This document shows, piece after piece, positions 16,291 to 25,373 of a stretch of 64,000 nucleotides of DNA (position 1 is the stretch's first letter; every line of letters begins with the position of its first letter). Below the pieces are notes generated by a model, which did no database searches, was not told the origin of the DNA, and saw only the letters and a list, made by a program, of their open reading frames with translations. Source of the stretch: an uncultured Paracoccaceae bacterium. GTDB taxonomy: Bacteria; Pseudomonadota; Alphaproteobacteria; Rhodobacterales; Rhodobacteraceae. Position numbers and translations under genes: made by a program. The stretch lies in the NCBI GenBank assembly GCA_947495795.1, contig CANMAI010000009.1:62001-126000 (forward strand), read 5' to 3'.

Positions 16291-17774
16291 CCTCGGCGGA
16301 AGACATCCCCTTTTTCGTCGATGCGACAGCCGTCGCGGGCATTGAGCATCGCTATTACGGCGGAGAGGCGTATGTCGTGGGCGGCGGTGTTGCGGCCTTC
16401 GACTGCAACGATGATGCGATGCCCGATCTGGCCATTGCGGGTGCGGAGGCGCCGCTTGCGCTTTATGTCAACACGGGCCGGGCCGGTCGCCCCCCTGCCT
16501 TTGAACTGGCGGAGGGACCGCTTGAGGAGCCTTTGCTGGCCGCGACGGGTGTCTATCCTCTGGATTTTGATGGCGACGGCGTTCTGGATCTTTTCGTTCT
16601 GCGGTTCGGGCAGAACCTTGCGCTGCGAGGATTGGGGGACTGCTTCTTTGAGGATGCAACAGAGGATCTGGGCCTGCCAGAGAGGGAGGATTGGACGACC
16701 GCCTTCGCGGCCACTTGGGAAGAAGGGCGGGATCTGCCCACGCTTTTCGTCGGCAACTACGTGCCGCGTGACCGGCCGCTGCAGGACCGCGAGAATTGCG
16801 AGCCGTCCTACCTGCTGCGCGCCGAGGAGGGCCGGTATGGCGCGCCCATCCCGCTCGGCCCCGGAGCCTGCACGCTTTCCGCATTGTTTCTGGATTGGTC
16901 CGGCACCGGTCAGGTGGACCTGCGCTTGGCCAATGATCGGGAATACTATGACCGTGGCCAATCCGAGCAGCTGTTCCGGCTGACGCCTGAGGGTGCGGAG
17001 GAATATGGCAAGGCAGATGGTTGGGACAATGTTTCGCTCTGGGGCATGGGGCTGGCGGCGGAGGATATCACGGGCGATGGACGGCCAGAGATCGTGGTGA
17101 CCTCGATGGCTGATAACCGGATGGAGCATTTGCGCGCAGGAGAGGAACCTTCTTTTGAGAATATTGCGCGCGCTCAGGGCACAACGGCGCAAAGGCCTGC
17201 CGTGGGCCGCGATGTGCGGCCCTCCACTAGCTGGCACACGGAGTTTGGCGATGCCAACAACGATGGCTGGCCGGATCTCCTGATTGTGAAGGGCAATGTG
17301 GATGCAATGCCGCGGATGGCCGGATTCGACCCCGACAGCCTGCTGCTTGGCGGGCCGGACGGGTTTCGCGAGGCGGGGTATGAGGCCGGTATTGCCGTGG
17401 ATACACGGGGGCGGGGCGCTGTGTTTGCCGATCTCAACCTCGATGGTGCGCTTGATATCCTGACGGTGAACCGCAACCAGCCGGTGCGTCTCTTTGCGGG
17501 CCGCCTGATGGGCGGTTTTATGACTGTGGATACAAGGATGCCCGGGCCGAATGCCTATGCTGTCGGTGCTCGGGTGGAGGTGGATCTCGGCGACCGCATT
17601 CTGAGCAAGACACGGCGCGTTGGCGGTGGCCATGCAGGCGGGGCGCTTTTGCCTCTGCATTTCGGGATTGGTGCGGCGGAAAGCGTGCGCATGCGTGTCG
17701 TCTGGCCGGATGGCGAAGCAGAGGCATGGCAGGAGATCGAGGCGGGCACACGGGCGACTGTTGCCCGGCGATAA
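16200..17774 (+). CDS. Exported FG-GAP/VCBS repeat protein with ASPIC/UnbV domain (CRTAC1-like)
   Basis: A protein of 524 residues. Hydrophobic residues about 18-34 form a signal peptide (GPWLAGAIALCGGIASA-ED). Several FG-GAP/VCBS repeats follow, each with a calcium-loop-like DxDxDGxxD pattern (FDCNDDAMPDLAI, LDFDGDGVLDLFVL, EDITGDGRPEIVV, GDANNDGWPDLLIV, ADLNLDGALDILTV). An ASPIC/UnbV domain closes the protein (about 440-515, with GARVEVDLGDR, HFGIG and VVWPDGEAE). Such proteins fold as extracellular beta-propellers, usually of unknown ligand. The first 91 bases, including the signal peptide, lie inside the 3' end of the ROK regulator in another frame. The start could also be 16185; the overlap is needed either way to keep the signal peptide. 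Confidence 0.85.
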   Translation: MGKRGCGDGTGRYHRTGPWLAGAIALCGGIASAEDIPFFVDATAVAGIEHRYYGGEAYVVGGGVAAFDCNDDAMPDLAIAGAEAPLALYVNTGRAGRPPAFELAEGPLEEPLLAATGVYPLDFDGDGVLDLFVLRFGQNLALRGLGDCFFEDATEDLGLPEREDWTTAFAATWEEGRDLPTLFVGNYVPRDRPLQDRENCEPSYLLRAEEGRYGAPIPLGPGACTLSALFLDWSGTGQVDLRLANDREYYDRGQSEQLFRLTPEGAEEYGKADGWDNVSLWGMGLAAEDITGDGRPEIVVTSMADNRMEHLRAGEEPSFENIARAQGTTAQRPAVGRDVRPSTSWHTEFGDANNDGWPDLLIVKGNVDAMPRMAGFDPDSLLLGGPDGFREAGYEAGIAVDTRGRGAVFADLNLDGALDILTVNRNQPVRLFAGRLMGGFMTVDTRMPGPNAYAVGARVEVDLGDRILSKTRRVGGGHAGGALLPLHFGIGAAESVRMRVVWPDGEAEAWQEIEAGTRATVARR

Positions 17775-17837
17775 GCCTGCGCGTTTCCAAACTGTGGGGA
17801 AGATGCTTTAGCCGGTCGAAACCGATCTGCGGGAGAG

Positions 17838-17913
17838 TGGCACGCCCAACGGGACTCGAACCCGTGTTTCCGCCGTGAAAGGGCGGCGTCCTAGACCACT
17901 AGACGATGGGCGC
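17838..17913 (-). tRNA. tRNA-Glu (anticodon TTC)
   Basis: A 76-base cloverleaf on the minus strand with encoded CCA. The anticodon stem is CCGCC/GGCGG with loop CTTTCAC and anticodon TTC. The T arm is GGGTTCGAGTCCC-like and the acceptor is GCGCCCA pairing with TGGGCGT (first pair G-U), discriminator G. The sequence matches the usual alphaproteobacterial tRNA-Glu. Confidence 0.95.
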
Positions 17914-17989
17914 ATCGCTCTGCCGTGGATGGGTGAGTAATCGAAGGGGGCGGGGGGTTCAAGCTTCTTTTTGGGCGAATGCGCAAAAA

Positions 17990-19741
17990 TCACTCGGCGG
18001 GGGCTGCATCCTCCACCCGAAGCTTGGCTTTGCGCCGCCCACCCCAATCGTCAATCTCCAGCCGCCCGGCGATGTGAAAGGGCCGGCCATCATGCTTTTC
18101 CAGCGCATCTCCCAACGGGCTCTCAAAGGCGCGGAAGGCGATGGCATCCAACCGGCCCGTCGCATCGGCGAGTGTGAGGCGGAGATGGCTATCGCCTGCG
18201 CGTTTTGCAAAAGTGATGCGTTGGGCGGGCAGCGCGTAGCGGGGGGCTGGCGCGCCTGCGCCGAAAGGGCCTGCCGCCTCGATTTCGGTGATCAGATCGG
18301 CGGTCGCGGCAACGGGGGTAAGAAGGCTCGTGATGGAAAGCTCACGCGGCCCGGAGCATTCCGCGCCCTGACGGGCGAGAAGGTCCGAAAGACGCGCCAT
18401 TGCGACCTCAAGCTGATCTTCGGCAACCGTCAGGCCAGCGGCCATCTTGTGGCCACCGCCCTTCAGAAGAAGCCCTTCGCGTGTGCATGTGGCGATTGCC
18501 GCTCCAAGATCCACCCCGCTCACCGAGCGCCCGGAACCCTTGCCAAGCCCATCCTCCAGCCCGATCACCACGGCAGGCCGCCCGAAGGTCTCCTTCAGGC
18601 GTGATGCAACTATGCCGACAACGCCCGGATGCCAGCCTTTCCCGGCTGCCCAGACCAGCGGGCCTTCTGCACCACGCGCATCGGCCTGCGCCTCCGCCTC
18701 TTCCAGCACGGCGGCCTCAATCGCGCGGCGCTCTATGTTTAACCTGTCCAGCCGCTCGGCAATGACGGTGGCCTCGTCCAGATCGGTGCTTGCCAGAAGC
18801 CTCGCGCCAAGATCTGCCGCGCCGATGCGCCCACCGGCATTGACGCGGGGCCCAAGAAGAAAGCCGAGATGATAGGGGGAAGGTGCGGATTTCAGCCCTG
18901 CGACATCGGAAAGTGTTGTCAGCCCCGGGCGCATTCGCCGTGCCATCACGCTGAGGCCCTGCCGCACAAACGCGCGGTTGAGGCCCTGGAGAGGTGCCAC
19001 ATCAGCCACAGTTGCCAGCGCTACCAGATCGAGAAGGGCGATGAGATCGGGCTGGTGTGCCCCCTCCGCCCGCAACGCCCTGTTGGCGGCGACCAGCATC
19101 AGAAACACAACACCCGCCGCACACAGATAGGTGAGGGGCGTGGTTTCATCCTGCCGGTTGGGGTTCACCACGGCGTTGGCCTCGGGAAGGGTTTCTCCTC
19201 CAAGGTGGTGATCAAGCACGATCACATCCGCACCCTTGGCGCGGGCGGCGGCAATGGGCGCGTGGGAGAGTGTGCCGCAATCAACGCAGATGATCAGTGC
19301 ATGCTCCGCTGCCAGCGCTTCCATCGCAGGCTCATTCGGCCCGTAGCCCTCATCAATCCTGTCCGGAATGTAGAGCGTGGCGGCCAGGCCCATCTCGCGC
19401 AGCCAATCGATCAGAAGGGCGGCAGAGGCGCCGCCATCCACGTCATAATCCGCAAAGATCGCGATTTTCGCCCGCGCCTTCACGGCGCCCAAGAACACCT
19501 CTACCGTCTTGTCCATATCCAGCAGCGAGGACGGATCGGGCATGAGATCGCGGAGCGACGGGGCGAGGTAGGCCTCCACGTCGCCAGCCTCCACATCCAT
19601 GCGGGCAAGGAGCGCCGTGACGTGTTCGGGATGGCCGGTCTGCTGGGCAAGCGCTGCCGCCTTCCGGGTGATAGCTGCATCCGGGCCTGTCCAGCGGCGG
19701 CCTGTCAGCGATGCTTCCACACTCAGGAAAGCAGAACTCAA
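17990..19741 (-). CDS. recJ: Single-stranded-DNA-specific exonuclease RecJ
   Basis: A 583-residue DHH-family 5'-3' exonuclease for recombination and mismatch repair. The DHH domain holds FADYDVDG (96-103), VDCGT (153-157) and the name motif DHH (177-179). The DHHA1 domain contains GWHPGVVGIVASRL and KGGGHKMAAG. An OB-type domain ends the protein (about 460-583). The start is a TTG at 19741 that overlaps the TGA of the upstream small gene (TTGA), a coupling arrangement; a GTG at 19720 is the alternative. Confidence 0.95.
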   Translation of the reverse strand: MSSAFLSVEASLTGRRWTGPDAAITRKAAALAQQTGHPEHVTALLARMDVEAGDVEAYLAPSLRDLMPDPSSLLDMDKTVEVFLGAVKARAKIAIFADYDVDGGASAALLIDWLREMGLAATLYIPDRIDEGYGPNEPAMEALAAEHALIICVDCGTLSHAPIAAARAKGADVIVLDHHLGGETLPEANAVVNPNRQDETTPLTYLCAAGVVFLMLVAANRALRAEGAHQPDLIALLDLVALATVADVAPLQGLNRAFVRQGLSVMARRMRPGLTTLSDVAGLKSAPSPYHLGFLLGPRVNAGGRIGAADLGARLLASTDLDEATVIAERLDRLNIERRAIEAAVLEEAEAQADARGAEGPLVWAAGKGWHPGVVGIVASRLKETFGRPAVVIGLEDGLGKGSGRSVSGVDLGAAIATCTREGLLLKGGGHKMAAGLTVAEDQLEVAMARLSDLLARQGAECSGPRELSITSLLTPVAATADLITEIEAAGPFGAGAPAPRYALPAQRITFAKRAGDSHLRLTLADATGRLDAIAFRAFESPLGDALEKHDGRPFHIAGRLEIDDWGGRRKAKLRVEDAAPAE

Positions 19742-20079
19742 GGCGCGTCCCTGTCGCGTGTATCGCGCCGCCAGTCGCTGTTGCGCCGTGCCTCGCGTTC
19801 CCCGCGGAACCGCTTGATGAAGCTGGACACACCGATGGAGGCGGTGGCGACGGTAAACATCATGCCAAAGACAATGCCCTCAAGCCGACCCCGCTGAAGT
19901 GAGATAAGGAGAACGGCGAGCCCCATGCCGACCATGAAAAGCACCACAAGCGCAAATACGAAAAGGCCGATCCCGGGGCGCTTGGGGTGCTCCGCCGCCG
20001 TGGCCTGATACGTGCGCTCCGGCGTCTCCCCGCTTGGTTTCGGTTTTTCGTCCGTGTTGAATCCGACTTGACGGACCAT
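19738..20079 (-). CDS. Small two-helix membrane protein of unknown function
   Basis: A 113-residue protein with a polar N-terminus (about 1-35), two transmembrane segments (about 36-60, IGLFVFALVVLFMVGMGLAV, and 68-88, GIVFGMMFTVATASIGVSS) and a highly charged C-terminus rich in Arg. No family recognised. It sits between glpX (gap of 3 bases) and recJ (4-base overlap), all on the minus strand, so the three are probably co-transcribed. The position may be an accident of operon packing. Confidence 0.75.
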   Translation of the reverse strand: MVRQVGFNTDEKPKPSGETPERTYQATAAEHPKRPGIGLFVFALVVLFMVGMGLAVLLISLQRGRLEGIVFGMMFTVATASIGVSSFIKRFRGEREARRNSDWRRDTRDRDAP

Positions 20080-20082
20080 GGC

Positions 20083-21048
20083 TCAGATATTGTTCTGGCG
20101 GTAGAACAGCCGCCGCATGGAGCCCGTTTTGGAGCGCATGAGGATCGTCTCAGTCTCCAGATAATCACCGTCGCGCTTCGCACCGGACATCAGGCTGCCA
20201 TCCGTCACCCCAGTGGCTGCGAAAATCACATCCTGCGTCACCATATCGTCGCGCTTGTAGATCCGGTCCAGATCCTTGATGCCCGCCTTGGCGGCGCGCT
20301 TCTTCTCATCGTCGTTGCGGAAGAGAAGCCGCCCCTGGATCTGCCCGCCCATGCATTTCAGGGCCGCTGCGGCAAGCACACCCTCCGGCGCGCCGCCAGA
20401 GCCCATATAGATGTCTATCCCCGTCTTGTCGGGCTCCGCGCAATGGATCACACCAGCCACATCGCCATCGGTGATCAGGCGGATGCGTGCGCCCGTGGCG
20501 CGGATCTCGGCAATCAGTTCCTGATGGCGCGGGCGTTCCAGAACGCAGCACATGATATCTTCGGGCTTGCAGCTTTTGGAGAGCGCCAGGCGCTCGATCC
20601 TGTCGGTCGGGCTCATATCCAGCGTCACCACATCTTCCGGAAAGCCCGGGCCGATGGCCAGTTTGTCCATATACACATCCGGCGCGTGCAGCATGGAGCC
20701 GCGCGGACCCATGGCGATCACTGCAAGCGCGTTGGGCATGTCCTTTGCCGTCAAAGTCGTGCCCTCCAACGGATCGAGGGCGATATCCACGCCGGGGCCG
20801 TTTCCGCTGCCCACTTCCTCGCCGATGTAGAGCATGGGCGCTTCGTCCCGTTCGCCCTCGCCGATCACCACAACGCCCTTGATATCGAGCTTGTTCAGCT
20901 GCGTGCGCATCGCATCCACAGCCGCCTGATCCGCTGCTTTCTCATCACCTGAACCAATCAGCCTTGCCGATGCGATCGCCGCCGCCTCCGAGACGCGGGC
21001 AAGGCCGAGGGAGAGCATACGGTCGGCGAAAAGTTGGCTGTCGGGCAT
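20083..21048 (-). CDS. glpX: Class II fructose-1,6-bisphosphatase
   Basis: A 321-residue GlpX-type phosphatase that dephosphorylates fructose-1,6-bisphosphate in gluconeogenesis and, in autotrophs, also sedoheptulose-1,7-bisphosphate. Metal and substrate motifs are clear: GEGERDEAPMLYIGE, the DPLEGTTL metal-binding signature, and the GSGGAPEGVLAAAALKCMGG loop. The start at 21048 has AAGGAT upstream. It leads a minus-strand group with the small membrane protein and recJ. Confidence 0.95.
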   Translation of the reverse strand: MPDSQLFADRMLSLGLARVSEAAAIASARLIGSGDEKAADQAAVDAMRTQLNKLDIKGVVVIGEGERDEAPMLYIGEEVGSGNGPGVDIALDPLEGTTLTAKDMPNALAVIAMGPRGSMLHAPDVYMDKLAIGPGFPEDVVTLDMSPTDRIERLALSKSCKPEDIMCCVLERPRHQELIAEIRATGARIRLITDGDVAGVIHCAEPDKTGIDIYMGSGGAPEGVLAAAALKCMGGQIQGRLLFRNDDEKKRAAKAGIKDLDRIYKRDDMVTQDVIFAATGVTDGSLMSGAKRDGDYLETETILMRSKTGSMRRLFYRQNNI

Positions 21049-21243
21049 GAGATGGCTATCCTTGAGGTGAGGCTTTTTATGCTTTCCCTCTACACAAGTT
21101 ACCCGCAGAGGGGAAGCCTCGGCACGCGGGAGGCGTGCTATCCTGTAGACACTACGACCATATGTGAATCGACGCCTCGCACCCTTGCCGCTAGGCTCTC
21201 CCTGCTCATTGAGAGCGGATCAATACCTTTGGGGAGGACAATC

Positions 21244-22200
21244 ATGACACTTCGTGCCTTGAGGATTTGCGTATTCAGTATCGCCTGTGCGGCAACACCG
21301 GCTCTGGCCGACGGCCATGTCGATTGGACGCAATCGAAATACGGGCCGGAGGATATGGCCGGGGCTTCCAATCTGATGACGCCCGCCAAGGCGCTCGAAG
21401 CCGCGGCCCTGATGAAAACGGGTACGGTTATCTCCATCGGGCGGACTTATGAACCGGAAATGCCGCTCTTTGGTGCGCGCGTTTTTGCAGTGCGCGGCAC
21501 AGGCGGGCTGGCCGGCGGGCCGCTCGGGGAAAACAACGTCGTGTGGATGGATGATTTTCTGGCGACGGAGATCGGGCAGGTCGGCACACAGTTCGACGGG
21601 CTGGCGCATATCGGTATCGGAGGAGGGGCGAAAAACCTCTTTTACAACGGCACGCCGGGGGATGAGGTGATCGGCAGCTACGGCGTGCGGAGGCTGGGAA
21701 TGGAGCATATCAAGCCCTTCTTCACGCGCGGCATTGTCTTCGATATCGCTGCTGTTCGTGGCGGGCCGATGGAAGCCGGGCAGGAGATCACGGTTGCCGA
21801 TATGGAGGCGGCACTTGAAGCGCAGGGCATAGGCGAGCCGACGGAGGGTGATGTCGTGATGTTCCACACCGGTTGGGGGCGTCACTGGATCACGGACAAT
21901 GCGACGTTCAATTCCGGTTGCCCCGGCATCGGGCTGGAGGCAGCAGCCTGGCTGATTGAGCGGGGCGTGGCCGTGGTGGGGGCGGATACCTGGCCCGTGG
22001 AGGTGGTGCCCAACCCGAACTCGGCGCTGGCTTTCCCCGTGCATCAGGAGCTTCTGACCAAGAACGGCATTTTCATTCATGAGAATGTAGCAACGGAGCG
22101 GCTGATCGAGGCTGGCGTCTCGGAATTTGCCTATATCTTCTCGCCCATGCCGGTGAAGGGGGCGACCGGATCTGCAGGCGCACCGCTTGCAGCGTTCTGA
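21244..22200 (+). CDS. Exported cyclase-family (kynurenine formamidase-like) protein
   Basis: A 318-residue member of the putative-cyclase family (metal-dependent hydrolases of the KynB fold). The first 20 residues are a Sec signal peptide (AATPALA-DG), so it acts outside the cytoplasm, unlike KynB. The family metal site, usually HxGTHxDxxxH, appears as VGTQFDGLAHIG here, so some ligands differ. FNSGCPGIGLEAAAWL and GADTWPVE are typical of the longer members. Start at 21244 has GGGGAGGA upstream. Isolated gene; substrate unknown. Confidence 0.8.
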   Translation: MTLRALRICVFSIACAATPALADGHVDWTQSKYGPEDMAGASNLMTPAKALEAAALMKTGTVISIGRTYEPEMPLFGARVFAVRGTGGLAGGPLGENNVVWMDDFLATEIGQVGTQFDGLAHIGIGGGAKNLFYNGTPGDEVIGSYGVRRLGMEHIKPFFTRGIVFDIAAVRGGPMEAGQEITVADMEAALEAQGIGEPTEGDVVMFHTGWGRHWITDNATFNSGCPGIGLEAAAWLIERGVAVVGADTWPVEVVPNPNSALAFPVHQELLTKNGIFIHENVATERLIEAGVSEFAYIFSPMPVKGATGSAGAPLAAF

Positions 22201-22211
22201 ACTGGCATGTT

Positions 22212-22286
22212 TCAGGAGCCACAGTCTTTCGGACCGAGGCTCCTGATAGGTCCGGGGCAGGGTGGGGAAACCCTATCACCGGACCT
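22212..22286. repeat. Tandem hairpins between convergent genes
   Basis: Two perfect inverted repeats follow one another: TCAGGAGCC (22212-22220) with GGCTCCTGA (22238-22246), and AGGTCCGG (22248-22255) with CCGGACCT (22279-22286); the second encloses AGGGT/ACCCT. They lie just after the cyclase stop and before the end of the convergent lipoprotein gene. No T tract is present, so a classical terminator is not shown; a Rho-type or bidirectional barrier role is possible. Confidence 0.5.
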
Positions 22287-22333
22287 GCAGGAGGGCGCTT
22301 GGAGGAACCACCCTCTACCGCATGTGGGAGGCC

Positions 22334-22972
22334 CTATTTCACACGGGACCATTCCTCCCGCACGCCTTTCCTTGAATGCACTTCCCGGTAGGCAAGCGGT
22401 CCGAGATCCGGGCTGAGCCATGTGGTTCGGGTGATCCGGCCGTCGTTGCAGCGCACCTTGTAGGTCGGATTACTCTTGCCCATGGCCACGATGGTTGCCG
22501 TGCCCGTGACCTTGCAATGTGTCGTGCGGCTGGAGGTTTTTCCGGTGGAGGAGCGGGCCTGACGCGTATAGGTGCCGCGTGCGCCGACCTGAAGGGGATA
22601 GATGGATCTTACCTCGCGCACCGTGGCCTTTGCGGTCCGCCAGTTCCGCGATGTGCCGCAGCCGCTCCACGCACTGGCGGGTGCGAACCAGTCAAGGCTG
22701 CGGGTGGACCGGCAGCCATCAGCCTCCGTCATTGTGACAAAGTTGCCGCTGGCTGATGCGCGGCGTGTTTCGATCCGCCCGTCGCCATGGCGTATCTGCA
22801 TCGTCCGGAAATCCGGCGCTGTCGGGCGTGGAACAGAGGCGAGATCGACATTCGTGCCGCCGACATTTGGCGCGATGCTGGTCAGAAGCTGTGTTGGCCC
22901 GCCCGGCGGCAGCCCGCCGCAGCCTGCAAGCGTGGCGCTGGCAAGGGTTGCGATAAGAAAGTGTTTCATCAT
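22334..22972 (-). CDS. Lipoprotein of unknown function
   Basis: A 212-residue lipoprotein (MMKHFLIATLASATLAGC, lipobox LAGC). The mature part has a Pro/Gly-rich linker, then paired cysteines and repeated KVRCNDGRITRTTW- and GTSRNWRTAKATV-like stretches, with no family I can name. The start at 22972 or the next codon (22969) is equally likely. Monocistronic on the minus strand. Confidence 0.65.
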   Translation of the reverse strand: MMKHFLIATLASATLAGCGGLPPGGPTQLLTSIAPNVGGTNVDLASVPRPTAPDFRTMQIRHGDGRIETRRASASGNFVTMTEADGCRSTRSLDWFAPASAWSGCGTSRNWRTAKATVREVRSIYPLQVGARGTYTRQARSSTGKTSSRTTHCKVTGTATIVAMGKSNPTYKVRCNDGRITRTTWLSPDLGPLAYREVHSRKGVREEWSRVK

Positions 22973-23180
22973 GGTTATAGCCCGATCTCCGTGTGCGCAG
23001 AGCACTGTTTACAAATCATCCTGTGGAACATGTCCGGGGAGTGAGGGGAGATTAGATGAAGGCCGCAGTGTTGATCATTGCGGGAAGATGAAGACGAGCT
23101 CGTCGTTGCATGAACGGTTTCTGAATATGATGCGGGTGGTTGTTGACCCCCCGAATTTGCGCATGAAGGATGGAGGGTGA

Positions 23181-23954
23181 TCAGGTCTTCTGTTTGGGCG
23201 CAAGCAGTATCCTTGTGTACCCGAAGAGTGCCAGAGCGAGCACAATTGAAAAGAAGAAACAGATGATGACGGCCCAGACCGGCATGTCTCCTCGCCCGAG
23301 GAAGAAATCATAAATGCCGTAGACCATGCCCAGAAGCATGAAGAGCATTCCTCCGGGGATAAGGAGATGAAAGAGACCGAATGCGCCCGCCCGGTTGAGG
23401 GCCGCGCGCGGCAGGCCCGCACCGTAAAAGAGAGCGTAGAGCAGAAGATAGCCGAGGATCGACAGCATGACCGCAAGGCCGAAATAGAGAAGGATGGAGG
23501 CGATCGAGATCACCTGCAGTGTGCCATTGCTATAGGCCACCTTCACGAAGGATCCGATCACGGGCCTGGAGCCGCTCGATGTGTTGCTTTCGATCGTGAT
23601 CATCTTGTCCGCATCGTCGCGAAAGCGCAGTGTGGGGCGGTGCATCAGCACATCGCGGGTGTAGCTGTCTCCATCAGAATCCGTATAGGTCTGCTCGTCC
23701 CAGTAGCTTTCGAAACTGATTATCTCCGCATCGTATTTCGGGAAGGTCACCATGCTGTGGATGGATGTGGCGAGGATCGAGACAAACGGAAAGAAGAGCA
23801 GCGAGAGGCAGACGAGCACCGCCCCGATATAGAGCGCCGAGCCAATGCCGCCTGTGCCCTTTTCCATGCGGAGGCGGCGGGTGACAAGATATGTGAGGCC
23901 GATGCCGACCGCGATGGAGCCGAAGAAGACGTAGCCGAAAGGCGTGATGCTCAT
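23181..23954 (-). CDS. DUF3592-type membrane protein
   Basis: A 257-residue protein with an N-terminal pair of transmembrane helices (about 5-25 and 38-65), an extracytoplasmic beta-rich region (about 70-140, with DSDGDSYTRDVLMHRPTLRF and IGSFVKVAYSNG) and three C-terminal helices (about 148-180, 192-218, 225-250). The layout resembles DUF3592 proteins. Its ATG overlaps the hom stop (ATGA), so it is translated after hom in the same message, but no functional link is known. Two related proteins occur at 41565-43083. Confidence 0.65.
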   Translation of the reverse strand: MSITPFGYVFFGSIAVGIGLTYLVTRRLRMEKGTGGIGSALYIGAVLVCLSLLFFPFVSILATSIHSMVTFPKYDAEIISFESYWDEQTYTDSDGDSYTRDVLMHRPTLRFRDDADKMITIESNTSSGSRPVIGSFVKVAYSNGTLQVISIASILLYFGLAVMLSILGYLLLYALFYGAGLPRAALNRAGAFGLFHLLIPGGMLFMLLGMVYGIYDFFLGRGDMPVWAVIICFFFSIVLALALFGYTRILLAPKQKT

Positions 23955-25234
23955 ACGATCTCGATGCGGTAGGCGATGGGCGTGGTCTTGCAGATATCCT
24001 GCCCCTCGATCTCGCCCAATGCCGCATCCAGATCCGTGCGAAGGCAGGCATGGGTGACGATGAGAACGGGTGCCGCCTCCCCCTCATGCTCTGTCTGGCG
24101 CATCTGGTTGATGGAGATCCCGTGGCTGCCAAGCGCTTTGGCCACCTGCGCCAGCGTGCCGGGCCTGTCTTCCAGTGAGAGGCGCAAGTAATATGTGGCA
24201 GGCGTCCCGAGGGACGCAATCTCGCGCTTTGCCAGAGCGGCAACGGGTTGGCCGAAACTCGGCAGGGTGAGGCCACGGGCAATGTCGATCACATCCGCAA
24301 CCACTGCGGAGCCTGTGGGCCCCGCGCCTGCTCCTGGGCCCTGATAAACTGTCTGCCCGATGAAATCGCCTTCGATGACGACCATGTTTGTCACACTTTC
24401 CAGCTGGCCGATGGGAGAGCTGGCTGGCACGAGGCAGGGCTGCATCCGTGCCTCCACCGCATTTCCGGCGGCGCGCGCGACGCCGAGGAGCTTGATGCGG
24501 TAGCCCATATCGCGGGCATAGAGGATATCCGTGAGCGTGATCTTCTCGATACCCTCGACCTTGAGATCGTCGATATCAACCGCCGTGCCAAAGGCCGTGG
24601 CGGTGAGGAGGGCCAGCTTCTGGGCTGCATCCATACCGCCCACATCAAAAGCCGGGTCGGCTTCGGCATAGCCGAGATCCTGCGCGTCCTTGAGCACATC
24701 CGCGTAATCCGCGCCCGTCTTCTCCATCTCGGTCAGGATGTAATTGCAGGTGCCGTTCATCACGCCCATCACCCGGGTGATCTCATTGGCGGCAAGGCCT
24801 TCGGTCAGCGCCTTGACGACGGGTATGCCACCGGCCACGCCCGCCTCGAAGCGCAGGGCGACATCATGGCGCTCGGCAAGTTCGGCAAGAGCGATGCCGT
24901 GGCGCGCCATGAGAGCCTTGTTGGCGGTGACGACATGCTTGCCCGAGGCAAGCGCGGCTTCAACCGTGGCTTTTGCCGGACCGTCTTCGCCGCCCATGAC
25001 CTCGATTACCAGATCCACGTCATCGCGTGTGGCCAGAGCCACCGGATCCGCCTCGAAAGCGTAAGTGCTGAGATCGAGGCCGCGATCCCTTTGCGAACGG
25101 GCGGAGACGGCTGTGATGGCGATCCTGCGGCCTGCGCGGGAGGCGAGGAGGTCGGTGTGCTTTGTGAGGATCTCGGCAACACCCATACCAACGGTGCCAA
25201 GGCCAGCGATGCCGATGCGGAGGGGAGGTGTCAT
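23951..25234 (-). CDS. hom: Homoserine dehydrogenase
   Basis: A 427-residue enzyme that reduces aspartate semialdehyde to homoserine for threonine and methionine synthesis. NAD(P) binding: GIAGLGTVGMG (8-18). The catalytic domain holds GVMNGTCNYILTEM and GYAEADPAFDVGGMDAAQKLALL. An ACT regulatory domain lies at the C-terminus (about 350-427), consistent with threonine feedback control. It follows the aminotransferase and the RraB-like gene on the same strand, separated by an inverted-repeat region at 25292-25369. Confidence 0.96.
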   Translation of the reverse strand: MTPPLRIGIAGLGTVGMGVAEILTKHTDLLASRAGRRIAITAVSARSQRDRGLDLSTYAFEADPVALATRDDVDLVIEVMGGEDGPAKATVEAALASGKHVVTANKALMARHGIALAELAERHDVALRFEAGVAGGIPVVKALTEGLAANEITRVMGVMNGTCNYILTEMEKTGADYADVLKDAQDLGYAEADPAFDVGGMDAAQKLALLTATAFGTAVDIDDLKVEGIEKITLTDILYARDMGYRIKLLGVARAAGNAVEARMQPCLVPASSPIGQLESVTNMVVIEGDFIGQTVYQGPGAGAGPTGSAVVADVIDIARGLTLPSFGQPVAALAKREIASLGTPATYYLRLSLEDRPGTLAQVAKALGSHGISINQMRQTEHEGEAAPVLIVTHACLRTDLDAALGEIEGQDICKTTPIAYRIEIV

Positions 25235-25291
25235 GCGTGAAGATCCTTGGGCTGCGATGTCAGGGGTTTACTGTGATGGGGGCAGGGCTGC

Positions 25292-25369
25292 AACCACCCC
25301 GCGCCCCGAACGAAGGGCGGCTCCCGCCCACCCACCCCCGCCCCCCTCCGCCCGGGGCGCGGGGTGGTT
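25292..25369. repeat. Large GC-rich inverted repeat upstream of hom
   Basis: A perfect 17-bp inverted repeat, AACCACCCCGCGCCCCG (25292-25308) with its complement at 25353-25369, encloses 44 bases of C-rich DNA. It fills most of the gap between hom (start 25234) and the RraB-like gene (end 25374). It may be a dispersed intergenic palindrome or a stem that attenuates read-through into hom; the T run is on the plus side only. Confidence 0.65.
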
Positions 25370-25373
25370 TCAT

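Noticed and set aside
16110-17660. A 516-codon open frame opposite the ASPIC/UnbV gene
   Set aside because: It is the antisense of calcium-loop repeats; the plus-strand gene has the real motifs and a signal peptide.
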